A stretch of DNA of 42,022 nucleotides. Origin: Fibrobacteria bacterium GUT31 (GTDB lineage Bacteria > Fibrobacterota > Fibrobacteria > Fibrobacterales > Fibrobacteraceae). The stretch is from assembly GCA_001462225.1 (NCBI GenBank), contig LIUH01000028.1, positions 5,475 to 47,496 of the forward strand, in the 5' to 3' direction. The translations under genes and the position numbers were made by a program. The number at the start of each line of letters is the position of its first letter. Position 1 is the stretch's first letter. The notes under the pieces are model-generated. The model did not search any database. It was not told the origin of the DNA and saw only the letters and a program-made list of their open reading frames with translations. Shown piece by piece: positions 18,701-29,452 of this stretch.

Positions 18701-21700
18701 GTGAAAAGTATATTGGCCGCATTGCTCTTGCCTGCGTTGCTTTTTGCCCAAACCGTATGGAACGGGACAGCAAATACGTCTTGGTATAACGCTTCGCAGA
18801 GCAGTTTTACCTTAACGACAGCCGAGCAGTTGGCGGGGCTTGCGCAATTGGTGAATGAAGGCGAAACTTTTCAAGGCAAAACAGTAACGCTTGGAGCGAA
18901 TATTGCGCTTAACAATACTTCAAATTGGGAAAATTGGCAGGTGGATACTTATGCCCCTGCAAGAACTTGGACACCGATAGGGAGACTTCCTCCATTTAAA
19001 GGCACATTTGACGGCAATGGGTATGTTATTAGCGGGGTCTATATAAAAACAAGTAACTCTTATTTTGCCATAGGGCTGTTTGGCTATGTTACGGATGGAG
19101 TTATAAAAAATCTTGGTGTAGTTAATTCATTTATTGATGGAGGCAACGCACCGGCGACCGGCGGGTTGGTGGGAGAGCTTTCGTATGGCACAATAAACAA
19201 TTCCTATTTTACAGGAGGTGCTTGGGGATCCCTAAGTGGGGGATTGGTGGGAAATATTCTTTCGGGTAGCACAGTAAGCAATTCCTACTCAACAGGAAAC
19301 GCGGCGTCAAATATAGGAGTTCGAGGGACCACAGGAGTCGGTGGGTTGGCAGGACAAAATTATGGCACAATAAGCAATTCATATTCAACAGGAATGAACA
19401 TTTATGGAGACTATACGGTCGGTGGGTTGGTGGGGCAAAATAATGGTACAATAAGCAATTCCTACTCAGGAGGAAGCACGATGGCATATATAGGCCTCTC
19501 CGCCGGATTGGTGGGATATAATAGTGGTACAATAAACAATTCCTACTCAACAGGAGTCGTTGCTGGTAATGCTGATGCCGGCGGATTGGTAGCAACAAAT
19601 AACGGCACTGTAAACAATTCCTATTATGACAGCCAAACAAGCGGACGAAACGATAATAATGGCAAAGGCACACCCAAAACTACAGCAGAAATGAAACTGA
19701 AATCTACATTTAATAATTGGGATTTTAACGATATTTGGGGAATAAGCAACGGTTATCCGACTTTTCTGCCTATTATAATTTCATCAACGGCTGCTTTCGA
19801 ACAATGGGAGCGCAGGGTAACGCTCAGTTGGAATTACTACAATTCGCAAAATCTAACCGGCAAATTTTTTATTTACCGCCGCCCATCTAATGGTGCCTGG
19901 TCACTGATAACCGAAAACGTGGCAGCAGAAAACGGAAGAAATAAAACCATATCGGTGACCAATGCTCTCAATAACAATGATTTTAACACAACTCATGATT
20001 ACCAGATTGTTTTTGTGGAAGGAGCAAATCCGTCTGCTCCCTCAACTCCGATTGCCAATGGTCATACGGTAAATGTCAGTGCCGTAGCTTCGCTCGACAA
20101 CTGGACGGTAACGGCAACAGGGCAGCCAAGTAGTATATCCGTCAGTTTTGATGCCGACAGCCGCTTAACCGGCAGCAATTACACATACAAAATTGAACGC
20201 AGCACTCCCGGCGGAAATTGGACTACGGTAGGCCCCTCCTCCACTCAATTAAACGGCAATACTTCCTATGCTTACACCGATGACGACGAGGTATTGAATG
20301 ACCCCTGCAAAGGCTTTCGCTACAGAGTTGTAATCAGTGCGTTCAACACTGAATTCATAAAAGAAACTCAATCGGAAGCTCGCGTTACCGGCAGCAATAA
20401 TTTCGATAACACCGAGAAGTTTAGAGCGTCCAAAGGCGAATACCCAAGCTATGTGCGCTTGCAATGGAAAACGCTAAACGCAAACAGCCAAAATCCCAAT
20501 GTTTTCCGAATATTTCGCCGTGTGGCAAACACCCAAGACGCATTCACCGAACTTGAAACAGTTACCTCAGGCGTGCAGACCGTTTACTGGAACGATAACA
20601 ATGCCCTGACCGGAGTTTACTACGAATACAAAGTAGTTCTCTATCAAGTATGCGGTCAAGAGCAAACCGAGCTTGCCTTTGCAAATGACATAGGCTTCAC
20701 ACAGGCATTTGGCACGGTGTCGGGCCGCATAACCTACGGCTCCGGCAATTCGGTGCAGGATGTAAATGTTCTTGTTCGCCGCAACGACCTAAACGATGAT
20801 GAAAAACAATATTACTCTCTCAGGTCTCCGGGCGGCGGCCAAGTGCTTGACTTTTCCTCCATCGGCAACATCGCATCAAACAACCAATGGACGCTTCAAT
20901 TTTGGGTTCGTCCCGATGCCGCAAACACTGGCCAGTTCAGGCCAATCGGTACGCTTGGCACGTTTGATCTCCGAATGGATGCTGTAACAGGCGGATACCA
21001 AATATCCGGACTTTTGATAAACAGCAGTCGCTCGGCAATCATTCCGGCAAACCATTGGTCGCATATAACTATTACCCGCAACGGCAATAGTTGGAACCTC
21101 TACACTGTAATAGACCAAAATCCCGATGATATTCGTATTGAAAAAGCAACATTCACATCTACGCTTACCACTTCCGGTCAATTCGCACTGGGAAAAAGTT
21201 TTATCGGCAATATTGACGATATTCGCTTTTGGAACAAAGTTCTCGGTGAAGCGGAAATCAAGCGTGACTACAGCCGCCGCCTTAGCGGCAACGAAAACGG
21301 TCTCCGTGGCTACTGGCCATTGGACGAGGGTCTAACCGGCTACGCATTTGATATGTCTCGCATTGGAACGGTTTACAACGGCAACCATGCGATTTCCAAC
21401 CAGCTTGTTTTTGACCACAATGTGCCGGATGAAACCTACCAGTTGGCGCTCAAAGGCATCACAGATGCCAACGGCAACTATCAAATCAACGGCATATCTT
21501 ACGTGGGTGAAGGCACAAGCTATTCAATCGTTCCCTCTCTTGGCGTTCACCAATTCAATCCCACCGAGCAACTGCGCTACATCGGCTCCACATCGATGGT
21601 TCACAACGGCACGGATTTCACGGATATTTCCTCATTCAATGTTTCGGGCAAAGTGATTTACGAGGGAGGCGATTACCCGGTTGAGGGCTGCACCTTTGAA

Positions 21701-24700
21701 GTTGACGGTGCTCAGGTCATTCTCAACGGCCAGCCTGTGACCAGCAATTCAGACGGCTACTTTTCCATAAGCGTTCCAATCGGAATGCACAAAGTGCAGG
21801 TTAAAAAGAACGGCCACACCTTCACAGGAGACGGCTACCTCACAAACAACGGCGCAGACATCAATTACAACGCCCCGCTGAACAATATCGTTTTCTACAA
21901 CACAACCCGTGTTCGTCTTATGGGGCACATAGTCGGCAGCAAACCTGAACACGAGAAGGCCTCCGGCTTTAGCTTGCGCAAAAACAACATAGGTTCCGAT
22001 ATTCTGAAATTAACCGCCGCCAAGCGGGCCTACAATCTCGCAACATCGCAAATAAACCAAGTTTTCCAGCACAATACCGGCGACAAATGGGCGAATTGGA
22101 AACATCCCGGCAATATAGGGCAAGATGAAACTTCCATGAGCGTTTCGGGTGGAGAAATAACCATTCATGTTAGCCCCGAAACCGGCGAATACGTAGCTTG
22201 GGTATATCCCGAGCTTTACAGCATAGAAAATATCTCCGCCGGCAATTACGGCGTAATTTACGACCGCAACGAAGACCTCGACCTTCGGGACGCTCCTGTT
22301 ATAGACGACCGTATTCTGCAAGCCAGCGCATATTCGTGGCCCGACTCTGTTTGGGTGCCGCAGAAGGGCAACCAAGTTGCCCACTGGGAGCATGTCACTC
22401 GTGAGGATACGGTTCGCTTCCATAAAGAATGGAGTTTTTACTATCAAAAACAGCCGAGTTTTACAATACAGCAACTTGTAAATGGCAAAGCGGTAGAATA
22501 TTTCGGGGACAAGGAATTTGAATTTGGAATAGACCAAGACACCATTGAACTGGTGACGCTTGCCGAAAATTCTCCGCCTTCTTACGTCTTCGGCAAGCCT
22601 GTTTTCCGTCAAGACGAGCCGTATTCATTTGAATTGTCCGCTTTTGAAGAATATTACAATCCCGCAACCGATGAAACCCACACTGTTCCCGTAGCCGGAG
22701 GCATAGTTTCATTTGCGGGCGAAATGCTGATGGATGCCAGACCCGAACCCGTAGAGCTTGATTCGCTTGGCCATGGCGTTTTCAGCTTTTTTGGCGGCAT
22801 GGCAGACCTCACCACCGGCATCAGAAATCTAAGCACAGTTATCAGCATAGGCAACATTTCTTACTATTCCGAGACCTTTGGTCAATCCGGTCTCAGCGCT
22901 TATGTCCTCGGTGGCCGAAGCACTGGCACGGATTTTATCACAGCGGCGGGCGACAGGATAGATTTTATTTTGCACGACCCTCCCGGCTCAGGCAGCTATG
23001 CATACCTTGAAGAGGGGGCATCCTATACCATAACTAATAAAACCAGTTTTGTGAATGGCGGAAGAGAAATGGCAGAAGCAGTCGCTGTGACCGGAGTCAA
23101 AACATGGACATTGGCCGGCATGGGCGTTATGGTGGGAAGCGAGGTGAAAGCCCAAGTCAAAATAGGCATGAAACAGGAGGTTAAAGCAAAATGGATTGAC
23201 AACGGGACGTATTCGGAAACCACTACTTTTACCGAGCGCATAAAAACCTCCTCCACTCGTGATTTTGTAGGACATCCAGCCGACGTGTTTATGGGCCGTG
23301 GCATAAACACGCTTTATGGCTTGACAAACAATATAAGCATCTCCAAAAGAACTGATTTCGGCAGTCCCGGCGATATTCTGCTCGTTGCGGGAGACTACGC
23401 CATAGGCAAGCAAACGGCTCTCGCTCTTGGTGCGGATTTCGGCACTGACTTTTATTACACAGGCTACGAGATAGAAAAAATAATGATCCCCAAATGGAAG
23501 GATGTTTTGAAAAATCTCTTTATTTTCAGCGAAGCGGGCATAAATACCGCCACCATTGTAAATCCCGTATATGTATCCAAATTGCCCGCCAACCACCCCA
23601 ATTTCGGAAAACGCAACGATGATGAGGCTTTTGGCAGTGCAAAAAGCAACAGTTTGACAGATGGTCCAAGTTACAAGATGATACTGCCTGCCGCATTGGA
23701 AGAAAAAGTCAGAGCAGGATGGACAATCGGCGGCGAAGCGAAAGGGACAATAGAAATCACCGATTCCGTTGTGCATTTGAACCAAAAAATCAAGGAATGG
23801 GAAAAGATTTTGGCGAGCAATGAAGAACGCAAAGTGAGGGCGATAAATAACGGCTCATACAAACCCGACGATAATATCAGTTTCGGCTCGGGTGTCACTG
23901 TTGAAAAGAGCAGCGTAATAAAAACCAACTCATCCGAAACAATGGGACATGAAGAGGAGTGGAGTTTAATCGCTTTGGGGGAGAATGGGTTTGATGTTTG
24001 GGGAGTAGGTCTGATGGTTAAAGGCGAACTCGGTATCATAGGCAGTTCTAGCGAGTCAGAAACAATCGACACTCAAAAATCCAATACTGTAGGCTTTGTT
24101 CTCGCCGAGAGCGGCGATGATGACCAAATCACGGTTGACTATACCTTTGACGAAGAGAGCACTCCTGCCACTTATATGTTCCGCACCCGTGGCGGCCGCA
24201 CCAGTTGCCCTCATGAAGCGGAGATAAGAACCAAGTACTTTGATCCGGGCAACCATATAGTCAGCGAAGGCACAATGCAGATCGAAGTCCCAAAAATTGC
24301 AGTTTCGGGCGGAGTGTACCGCTTGCAGGTTCCCGCCACACGTGCTGCTGCATTCACACTAGACATCACCAATGAATCGGAAACCAACGGCTCCGGATGG
24401 TTCAAGCTCGTAGTTGACGAAGCCTCCAACCCAAACGGCGCAATACTACAAATAGACGGAATGCCGATTGCCAACGGACGGTACTTCTCCGTGCCTTCCG
24501 GCTCGGTTTTAAAGAAGACGCTAACGGTGGAAAAAGGCCCTGATGAAGATACATACGAAAATATCCGCTTGCTTCTGTTTTCAGATTGCGACTCGGACTT
24601 GAGGGATGAAGTTAGAATATCCGTGGAATTCCTGCCCTCATGCTCCGAGGTTGCTATAAAATCTCCGTCAAGCAATTGGATAATCAACAATTCCACCGGC

Positions 24701-27700
24701 GACAGCGTTATGGTTGAACTAGAAAATTACGACATCAATTATGCCAACTTCGGCTACGTTGAATTGCTTTACCGCATGAGTTCCTCACCGCAATGGTCAA
24801 GTGCGATGAAATTTTATTCCGACCAAGCACGCTACGATGATGCTCAAGGTGAAAAAACGCTTCTCGGAACCGACCCGACCATTAAATACTGGTGGCACAA
24901 AGACCAAAAATCAGACGGCGAATACGAGTTCATCGCTCACACGGTTTGCGAAGACAACAATATCCTGATATCGGAATACACCACTCCGTCCGTAGGCGGC
25001 ACTATGGATATGAGCTTGCCTCGCTCTCTCGGCTTGGCCTCACCCGCAAGCGGCATCATGGGCATAGGAGACGAACTCTCAATCACCTTCAACGAAGATA
25101 TTCAAACCGGAATGCTCACGCAAAACAATTTCAGCATCACAGGCGTTCTGAATGCCCAAGAGATAGCCGAGCCAAGCGCAGGCATCGCATTTGCCGGCGG
25201 TGCTCAACACGCTAAAACCGAACTCCCCATTTACACAGGCGGTTCATTCTCCATAGAAACATGGTTCAAGCATGATGTAGGCACTGCGGGCACCTTGTTC
25301 AGCTACGGCAATGCGAGCAGCATATCGCTTGGCTTTGATGCAACGGGCAAAGTCGTGGTAAAACTCGGCGAAGAAACGCATACCTCCACAATTTCCATAG
25401 CGAATGATGAAACTTGGAAATACATCGCAATGGTTTATGATCACGAAAATAACAGTGTATCGGTCTATGAATTTGAAGGTGCGACCAATAATATATTCTT
25501 TGCGAACCGGGTTTTGAATTCTTCGCCCCCAACGCAGGGCAATCTCACCGTGGGCAACAATGCGACAACTAGCAACGGCTTTATCGGTGCGGTTTCCGGG
25601 TTGCACTTCTACGGCGTAAATCGTACCCAAGCAGATGTTTCCGCAGCCAAGAGCCTAACGAAATCGGGCATGGAATACGGGCTTGTAGGTTACTGGCCCT
25701 TGGACGAAATTGAAGGAACGTTCGCCACAGACAAAGCCCGTGCTCGCAACCTGATGTTGAGTGTTGCGGACTGGTATGTATATCCGTCGGGTTATGCAAA
25801 GCAAACCGCAAGCAATTATTTCTCCATTTCCACTTCAACTTATCCGCTGCACATATTCAGCGACTTCACGCTTGAATTCTGGTTCCGCAGCGAAAATGCA
25901 AATCAGCAAAACCAAGTGCTGTTCAGCAACGACAACGGCTATATCGCAATCAATGCAAGCGGCGGGCTTACACTTTACAAAAGCGACGGAACGCAGAACC
26001 GCGTATTGACAAGCAAAAACCTCACCGACACAAAATGGCACCATGTAGCAATGTCTGTACGGCGAGGTGGCAATGTTAATGTTTATATAGATGGCGCAGC
26101 CATGGCAGCTTTCTCCGAAACATTGCTCGGCACCTTTGCAAGCGGTTATTATTATTTCGGTGCAAGGCGCATTCCGCCCAACACATTCCAAAATAACTTC
26201 GCAGGTTATTTTGACGAAATACGCATTTGGAACAGCGCACTCACCCGTGAAGGCATAATGCTGAACAAGAACAGTAAATTGCGTGGCAGTGAAACGGGGC
26301 TGCTCGCATATTATCCGTTTGAAACATATACAAAACAATCAAACGGCTTGATTACGGTAACGCAAACAAGCAATAATATGGTAGATATATTAATGTCAGC
26401 AGAAGGGGGTACAATATCTGCCACAGCCGTGCCGGTGAAAGATGCCCGTCCGGTTGAGAATGTGCCCTTTAGCTACGTAGCCTCAAACAACAAAATCGTG
26501 TTCACGATAGACCCAAGCTATTTTGCCCGTGTAGAAGGCGTAACGCTTAACATTGCCGTCAAAGATGTTCGCGATATGCGAGACAACAAGAGCAATGCAG
26601 AGCAATGGACTGCATTTATACGCCGCAATGCACTCAGGTGGGATAGCGACCCTGTTTATCTGAGCATGGAAGAAGGCCAAACTCGCTCATTCACCGCAAG
26701 GATAACCAATACAGGCGGCACAACCGTAAGCTACAGCGTTGAAAATCTGCCTTCATGGCTAAGGGTTGCAAATGGTACCGGCAATTTGGCACCTATGGCG
26801 AGCAGAGACTTGACATTTACCACAGCCCCCGGCGTCAACATAGGCAATTACGAGGCGACTATAGGTCTCGCAAGCGGCAACGGCATAACTGAGGCTATTG
26901 GCGTTCAACTGAAAGTTTCCGGAAAAAGCCCAAACTGGGCGATAAATCCCAATAGTTTTGAAGGCTTCATGAACATCACCGGGCAAATCAAAATCAACGG
27001 CGTGTTCAGCGAAAATACCGAAGATGTGCTGGCGGCCTTCATAGGCGAGGAATGCGTAGGCACGGCTTCACTCACATACATTAGCCCAACCAATGCATAC
27101 TTTGTGTTTTCTAATATTTACGGCAATGCAGAGCATAGCAATAAACCCATAACGTTTAAGCTATGGAGCGCATCAACAGGGCGTATTTATCCTAAGGTGG
27201 AAACCTCGGTGAGCGATATTCGTTTTGCTTCGGGAAGCATTTTAGGTTCACACCTAAACCCTGTTATATTCGACGCGCTGGATGCTTATGAACAGGTTAT
27301 CACTTTGCGAAAAGGCTGGAATTGGATTTCCTCAAATGTGCTGAACGAAAACCCTTCCATTCTGGACCAGATAAAATCCTCGCTCGGTGATGCAGGTGTG
27401 ATGGTTAAAGGGCAGAGCAGCTACATTCAGCGGCAGTCAGGCTGGATTGGAACTTTAAGCAGCATTTCGGAAAAGAGCATGTATCTTGTGAACACAAACC
27501 GCGATATTTCGCTCTCGGTTCAAGGGCAGCATGCCGGCCCATCAACGTCTATTGATATTAACAAAGGTTGGAACTGGATTGGCTACATTCCGCAATTCTC
27601 TTTGCCTGTGCAAAATGCCCTCGCAGGAATTGACGCGCAACCCGGCGATATAATCAAAGGGCAAAGCGGTTACGCTATTTATCTAGGCTCAGGCGGCTGG

Positions 27701-28438
27701 GCAGGAACGCTCACGTATTTGCAAGTGGGCGGTGGGTATATGTACCATTCAAATAATGCGGTGAAGCAAACTTTGGTGTATCCTTCGGCAGCTCCGCAAC
27801 TTCTACAGAGGCAAACTGCTTCCCCCATATCTTTTGCGGGCAAAATGTTAATGGCATCAATTGATGTTCCGCGCTGGTCGGTTGACCCGAGCAGATTCTC
27901 AAACACAATGACAGGCACATTAATTGTTATGGAAGGCAGCAGTGAGTTGCACAGTGAGCAAATTGAAATAGGCGCATTCAGCGGCAACGAATGCCGAGGT
28001 TCGGCAACACTGCAATATGTGCCGGGCGAAGACAAATATATCGGCTTCTTGATGATTTACGGCGAAGGCGGCGAGGAAATAAAGCTAAAGGTATATGACC
28101 ATGCAAGCGAGAAGGAATACGATGCTCTCAACGATGCGATTAGTTTTGTTGCCGATGCCATTTACGGCACACCTGACTTCTATATTGTTGAATTGCCGCC
28201 GCAGTCCAACTCCATTGACAAGCCGGTTTTTGCTAACAACATCAATTTGCTGAAAGGCAAAGACAATTTCCAAATACTGGGCTTGTCCAAACCCGAAACG
28301 GTGCGTTTAATGAACCTCAAAGGCGCGGTTTTGATGAACAGAACCATATCGCCGAACGAAAACATATCCATTTCGCATTTGCCGAAAGGCGTGTATTTGG
28401 TAAATGTGAATGGGAAAACATTTAAGTTGGTGAGGTAG
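18701..28438 (+). CDS. Giant modular surface protein with GLUG, FN3-like, LamG and C-terminal sorting domains
   Basis: The 3245-residue product starts at GTG 18701 behind GAGG. Signal peptide about 1-17 (LLFAQTVW). GLUG repeats at about 154-310 (GGLVG...GTISNSYSTG, about six to seven copies). FN3-like modules at about 365-445, 465-550 and 575-655. A carboxypeptidase-regulatory-like domain begins at about 670 (FGTVSGRITYGSG) and is interrupted by a LamG domain (about 704-890) before resuming (GITDANGNYQINGI). The middle (about 1070-2150) is long, beta-rich and unrecognised. Two more LamG domains follow (about 2164-2335, 2361-2543; FIG/GYFDEIRIWN), an Ig-like module (about 2640-2742), two copies of a PNWAINP/PRWSVDP module, paired GWNWIS/GWNWIGY repeats, and a C-terminal sorting domain ending LPKGVYLVNVNGKTFKLVR. 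LamG modules suggest glycan or protein binding, so an adhesin is plausible; no enzyme motif is seen. Confidence 0.9.
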   Translation: MKSILAALLLPALLFAQTVWNGTANTSWYNASQSSFTLTTAEQLAGLAQLVNEGETFQGKTVTLGANIALNNTSNWENWQVDTYAPARTWTPIGRLPPFKGTFDGNGYVISGVYIKTSNSYFAIGLFGYVTDGVIKNLGVVNSFIDGGNAPATGGLVGELSYGTINNSYFTGGAWGSLSGGLVGNILSGSTVSNSYSTGNAASNIGVRGTTGVGGLAGQNYGTISNSYSTGMNIYGDYTVGGLVGQNNGTISNSYSGGSTMAYIGLSAGLVGYNSGTINNSYSTGVVAGNADAGGLVATNNGTVNNSYYDSQTSGRNDNNGKGTPKTTAEMKLKSTFNNWDFNDIWGISNGYPTFLPIIISSTAAFEQWERRVTLSWNYYNSQNLTGKFFIYRRPSNGAWSLITENVAAENGRNKTISVTNALNNNDFNTTHDYQIVFVEGANPSAPSTPIANGHTVNVSAVASLDNWTVTATGQPSSISVSFDADSRLTGSNYTYKIERSTPGGNWTTVGPSSTQLNGNTSYAYTDDDEVLNDPCKGFRYRVVISAFNTEFIKETQSEARVTGSNNFDNTEKFRASKGEYPSYVRLQWKTLNANSQNPNVFRIFRRVANTQDAFTELETVTSGVQTVYWNDNNALTGVYYEYKVVLYQVCGQEQTELAFANDIGFTQAFGTVSGRITYGSGNSVQDVNVLVRRNDLNDDEKQYYSLRSPGGGQVLDFSSIGNIASNNQWTLQFWVRPDAANTGQFRPIGTLGTFDLRMDAVTGGYQISGLLINSSRSAIIPANHWSHITITRNGNSWNLYTVIDQNPDDIRIEKATFTSTLTTSGQFALGKSFIGNIDDIRFWNKVLGEAEIKRDYSRRLSGNENGLRGYWPLDEGLTGYAFDMSRIGTVYNGNHAISNQLVFDHNVPDETYQLALKGITDANGNYQINGISYVGEGTSYSIVPSLGVHQFNPTEQLRYIGSTSMVHNGTDFTDISSFNVSGKVIYEGGDYPVEGCTFEVDGAQVILNGQPVTSNSDGYFSISVPIGMHKVQVKKNGHTFTGDGYLTNNGADINYNAPLNNIVFYNTTRVRLMGHIVGSKPEHEKASGFSLRKNNIGSDILKLTAAKRAYNLATSQINQVFQHNTGDKWANWKHPGNIGQDETSMSVSGGEITIHVSPETGEYVAWVYPELYSIENISAGNYGVIYDRNEDLDLRDAPVIDDRILQASAYSWPDSVWVPQKGNQVAHWEHVTREDTVRFHKEWSFYYQKQPSFTIQQLVNGKAVEYFGDKEFEFGIDQDTIELVTLAENSPPSYVFGKPVFRQDEPYSFELSAFEEYYNPATDETHTVPVAGGIVSFAGEMLMDARPEPVELDSLGHGVFSFFGGMADLTTGIRNLSTVISIGNISYYSETFGQSGLSAYVLGGRSTGTDFITAAGDRIDFILHDPPGSGSYAYLEEGASYTITNKTSFVNGGREMAEAVAVTGVKTWTLAGMGVMVGSEVKAQVKIGMKQEVKAKWIDNGTYSETTTFTERIKTSSTRDFVGHPADVFMGRGINTLYGLTNNISISKRTDFGSPGDILLVAGDYAIGKQTALALGADFGTDFYYTGYEIEKIMIPKWKDVLKNLFIFSEAGINTATIVNPVYVSKLPANHPNFGKRNDDEAFGSAKSNSLTDGPSYKMILPAALEEKVRAGWTIGGEAKGTIEITDSVVHLNQKIKEWEKILASNEERKVRAINNGSYKPDDNISFGSGVTVEKSSVIKTNSSETMGHEEEWSLIALGENGFDVWGVGLMVKGELGIIGSSSESETIDTQKSNTVGFVLAESGDDDQITVDYTFDEESTPATYMFRTRGGRTSCPHEAEIRTKYFDPGNHIVSEGTMQIEVPKIAVSGGVYRLQVPATRAAAFTLDITNESETNGSGWFKLVVDEASNPNGAILQIDGMPIANGRYFSVPSGSVLKKTLTVEKGPDEDTYENIRLLLFSDCDSDLRDEVRISVEFLPSCSEVAIKSPSSNWIINNSTGDSVMVELENYDINYANFGYVELLYRMSSSPQWSSAMKFYSDQARYDDAQGEKTLLGTDPTIKYWWHKDQKSDGEYEFIAHTVCEDNNILISEYTTPSVGGTMDMSLPRSLGLASPASGIMGIGDELSITFNEDIQTGMLTQNNFSITGVLNAQEIAEPSAGIAFAGGAQHAKTELPIYTGGSFSIETWFKHDVGTAGTLFSYGNASSISLGFDATGKVVVKLGEETHTSTISIANDETWKYIAMVYDHENNSVSVYEFEGATNNIFFANRVLNSSPPTQGNLTVGNNATTSNGFIGAVSGLHFYGVNRTQADVSAAKSLTKSGMEYGLVGYWPLDEIEGTFATDKARARNLMLSVADWYVYPSGYAKQTASNYFSISTSTYPLHIFSDFTLEFWFRSENANQQNQVLFSNDNGYIAINASGGLTLYKSDGTQNRVLTSKNLTDTKWHHVAMSVRRGGNVNVYIDGAAMAAFSETLLGTFASGYYYFGARRIPPNTFQNNFAGYFDEIRIWNSALTREGIMLNKNSKLRGSETGLLAYYPFETYTKQSNGLITVTQTSNNMVDILMSAEGGTISATAVPVKDARPVENVPFSYVASNNKIVFTIDPSYFARVEGVTLNIAVKDVRDMRDNKSNAEQWTAFIRRNALRWDSDPVYLSMEEGQTRSFTARITNTGGTTVSYSVENLPSWLRVANGTGNLAPMASRDLTFTTAPGVNIGNYEATIGLASGNGITEAIGVQLKVSGKSPNWAINPNSFEGFMNITGQIKINGVFSENTEDVLAAFIGEECVGTASLTYISPTNAYFVFSNIYGNAEHSNKPITFKLWSASTGRIYPKVETSVSDIRFASGSILGSHLNPVIFDALDAYEQVITLRKGWNWISSNVLNENPSILDQIKSSLGDAGVMVKGQSSYIQRQSGWIGTLSSISEKSMYLVNTNRDISLSVQGQHAGPSTSIDINKGWNWIGYIPQFSLPVQNALAGIDAQPGDIIKGQSGYAIYLGSGGWAGTLTYLQVGGGYMYHSNNAVKQTLVYPSAAPQLLQRQTASPISFAGKMLMASIDVPRWSVDPSRFSNTMTGTLIVMEGSSELHSEQIEIGAFSGNECRGSATLQYVPGEDKYIGFLMIYGEGGEEIKLKVYDHASEKEYDALNDAISFVADAIYGTPDFYIVELPPQSNSIDKPVFANNINLLKGKDNFQILGLSKPETVRLMNLKGAVLMNRTISPNENISISHLPKGVYLVNVNGKTFKLVR
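19160..19630 (+). repeat. GLUG coding repeats in the giant gene
   Basis: The repeated DNA encodes GGLVG-x-GTI-x-NSY-STG units about 70-80 bp long. The copies differ in sequence and spacing and are in frame, so they are protein-level repeats (GLUG, PF07581) and not a CRISPR array or a satellite. Confidence 0.85.
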
Positions 28439-29452
28439 TTACTCCCTCTTAGGCAGCAACACCCATATAACCACCGGTGCACCCATCAGACTTGCAACCG
28501 CATTGAGCGGGAGCGGTGGGAAGCCCCACAAGCCTTGCGATAAAAGCCCTGCGATAAGGGCGAGCAAAGAACCGGTTAAAAGCGAGGCAGGAATTAAAAT
28601 CCTCTGATTGTCGCTGTTGAAAAATCCTCTTGCCAAATGTGGGGTAGCCATTCCTATAAAGCCGATTGGCCCGCAAAAAGCCGTTGCTGCTGCTGCCAAA
28701 ACCGCCGCTGCCAAAAGCGAAAGAAGCCGCTTTTGCTTAACATTTATGCCTAAACTTTTTGCTCCGTCTTCACCAAGAGCTATGGCATTTAAATACTTTA
28801 CGCAAAAAACAGCTAATATCAGCCCCAGCAAACTGCAAATCGCAAAGTACGGCAATTCCGCCCAGCGAAGCCTGCCGAAAGAGCCAAAACCCCAGGATAC
28901 AAAGCCGCGTAAAGCATCTGCGCTTGTGCCGTGCATTAAAATAGAGACAACCGCATCGGCAAAATATCCCGCCATTAAACCCAGCACCAAAAGCCCGGCA
29001 TTGCCGGAAATAAATTTTGAAAACAGAGCTATAAAGGCGAGGACAGCCATTGCCCCCAAAGCCGCCGCAGAGAGCAGCCCCAGCGAACCAAGCCCAAAAC
29101 CCGCCAGCAAAAAAAGAGCAACCCCAAGCGAAGCTCCGGAGTTTATGCCAAGCACAAAAGGCCCTGCAAGCGGGTTTCTGAAAACGCTCTGCAACAAAAG
29201 ACCGCTCAAAGAAAGCGAAGCCCCCGCAAGAGTTGCAGCTAACGCTCTAGGCAAACGAAAATCCCAAACAATACGCCACTCAACAGAGCTTGCCTCCGCA
29301 GGGCTTGCACCGGAAAACAGAATTTTCAAAACATCAAAAAAAGAAATTTCCGCCGACCCATGAAAAAGAGTCAGCGAAAAAAAAACAAAAAAAAACATTA
29401 AAAGAATATAAAAGCGGAGCAAAATTCTCAACTCTCCACTCTCAACTCTCAA
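28439..29452 (-). CDS. FecCD/BtuC-family ABC transporter permease
   Basis: This family forms the membrane channel of iron-siderophore, haem or cobalamin importers. The 337-residue protein has the conserved motifs LPRALAATLAGASLSLSGLLLQSVFRNPLAGPFVLG (about 50-85, quoted in pieces) and CGPIGFIGMATPHLAR, with about nine to ten TM helices. There is no substrate-binding protein or ATPase gene beside it. The start is unusual: no ATG gives a full TM1 (ATG at 29398 is too far in), and the available starts are TTG codons at 29452 or 29431 inside the AGTTGAG repeat. The 29452 TTG overlaps the rplT stop (TTGA). Its stop is directly adjacent to that of the giant gene on the other strand, with no gap between them. 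Confidence 0.85.
   Translation of the reverse strand: MRVESGELRILLRFYILLMFFFVFFSLTLFHGSAEISFFDVLKILFSGASPAEASSVEWRIVWDFRLPRALAATLAGASLSLSGLLLQSVFRNPLAGPFVLGINSGASLGVALFLLAGFGLGSLGLLSAAALGAMAVLAFIALFSKFISGNAGLLVLGLMAGYFADAVVSILMHGTSADALRGFVSWGFGSFGRLRWAELPYFAICSLLGLILAVFCVKYLNAIALGEDGAKSLGINVKQKRLLSLLAAAVLAAAATAFCGPIGFIGMATPHLARGFFNSDNQRILIPASLLTGSLLALIAGLLSQGLWGFPPLPLNAVASLMGAPVVIWVLLPKRE

Noticed and set aside
19160-19630. Regular repeats that might be a CRISPR array
   Set aside because: The repeats are in frame, vary in sequence and spell the GLUG protein motif; there are no unique spacers of constant length and no cas genes.
22988-23785. 265-codon minus-strand ORF
   Set aside because: Antisense to the giant surface-protein gene, which is continuous through this region and has recognisable domains on both sides.
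28608-29363. 251-codon plus-strand ORF
   Set aside because: Antisense to the FecCD permease, with the Lys/Ala/Pro composition of a shadow frame.
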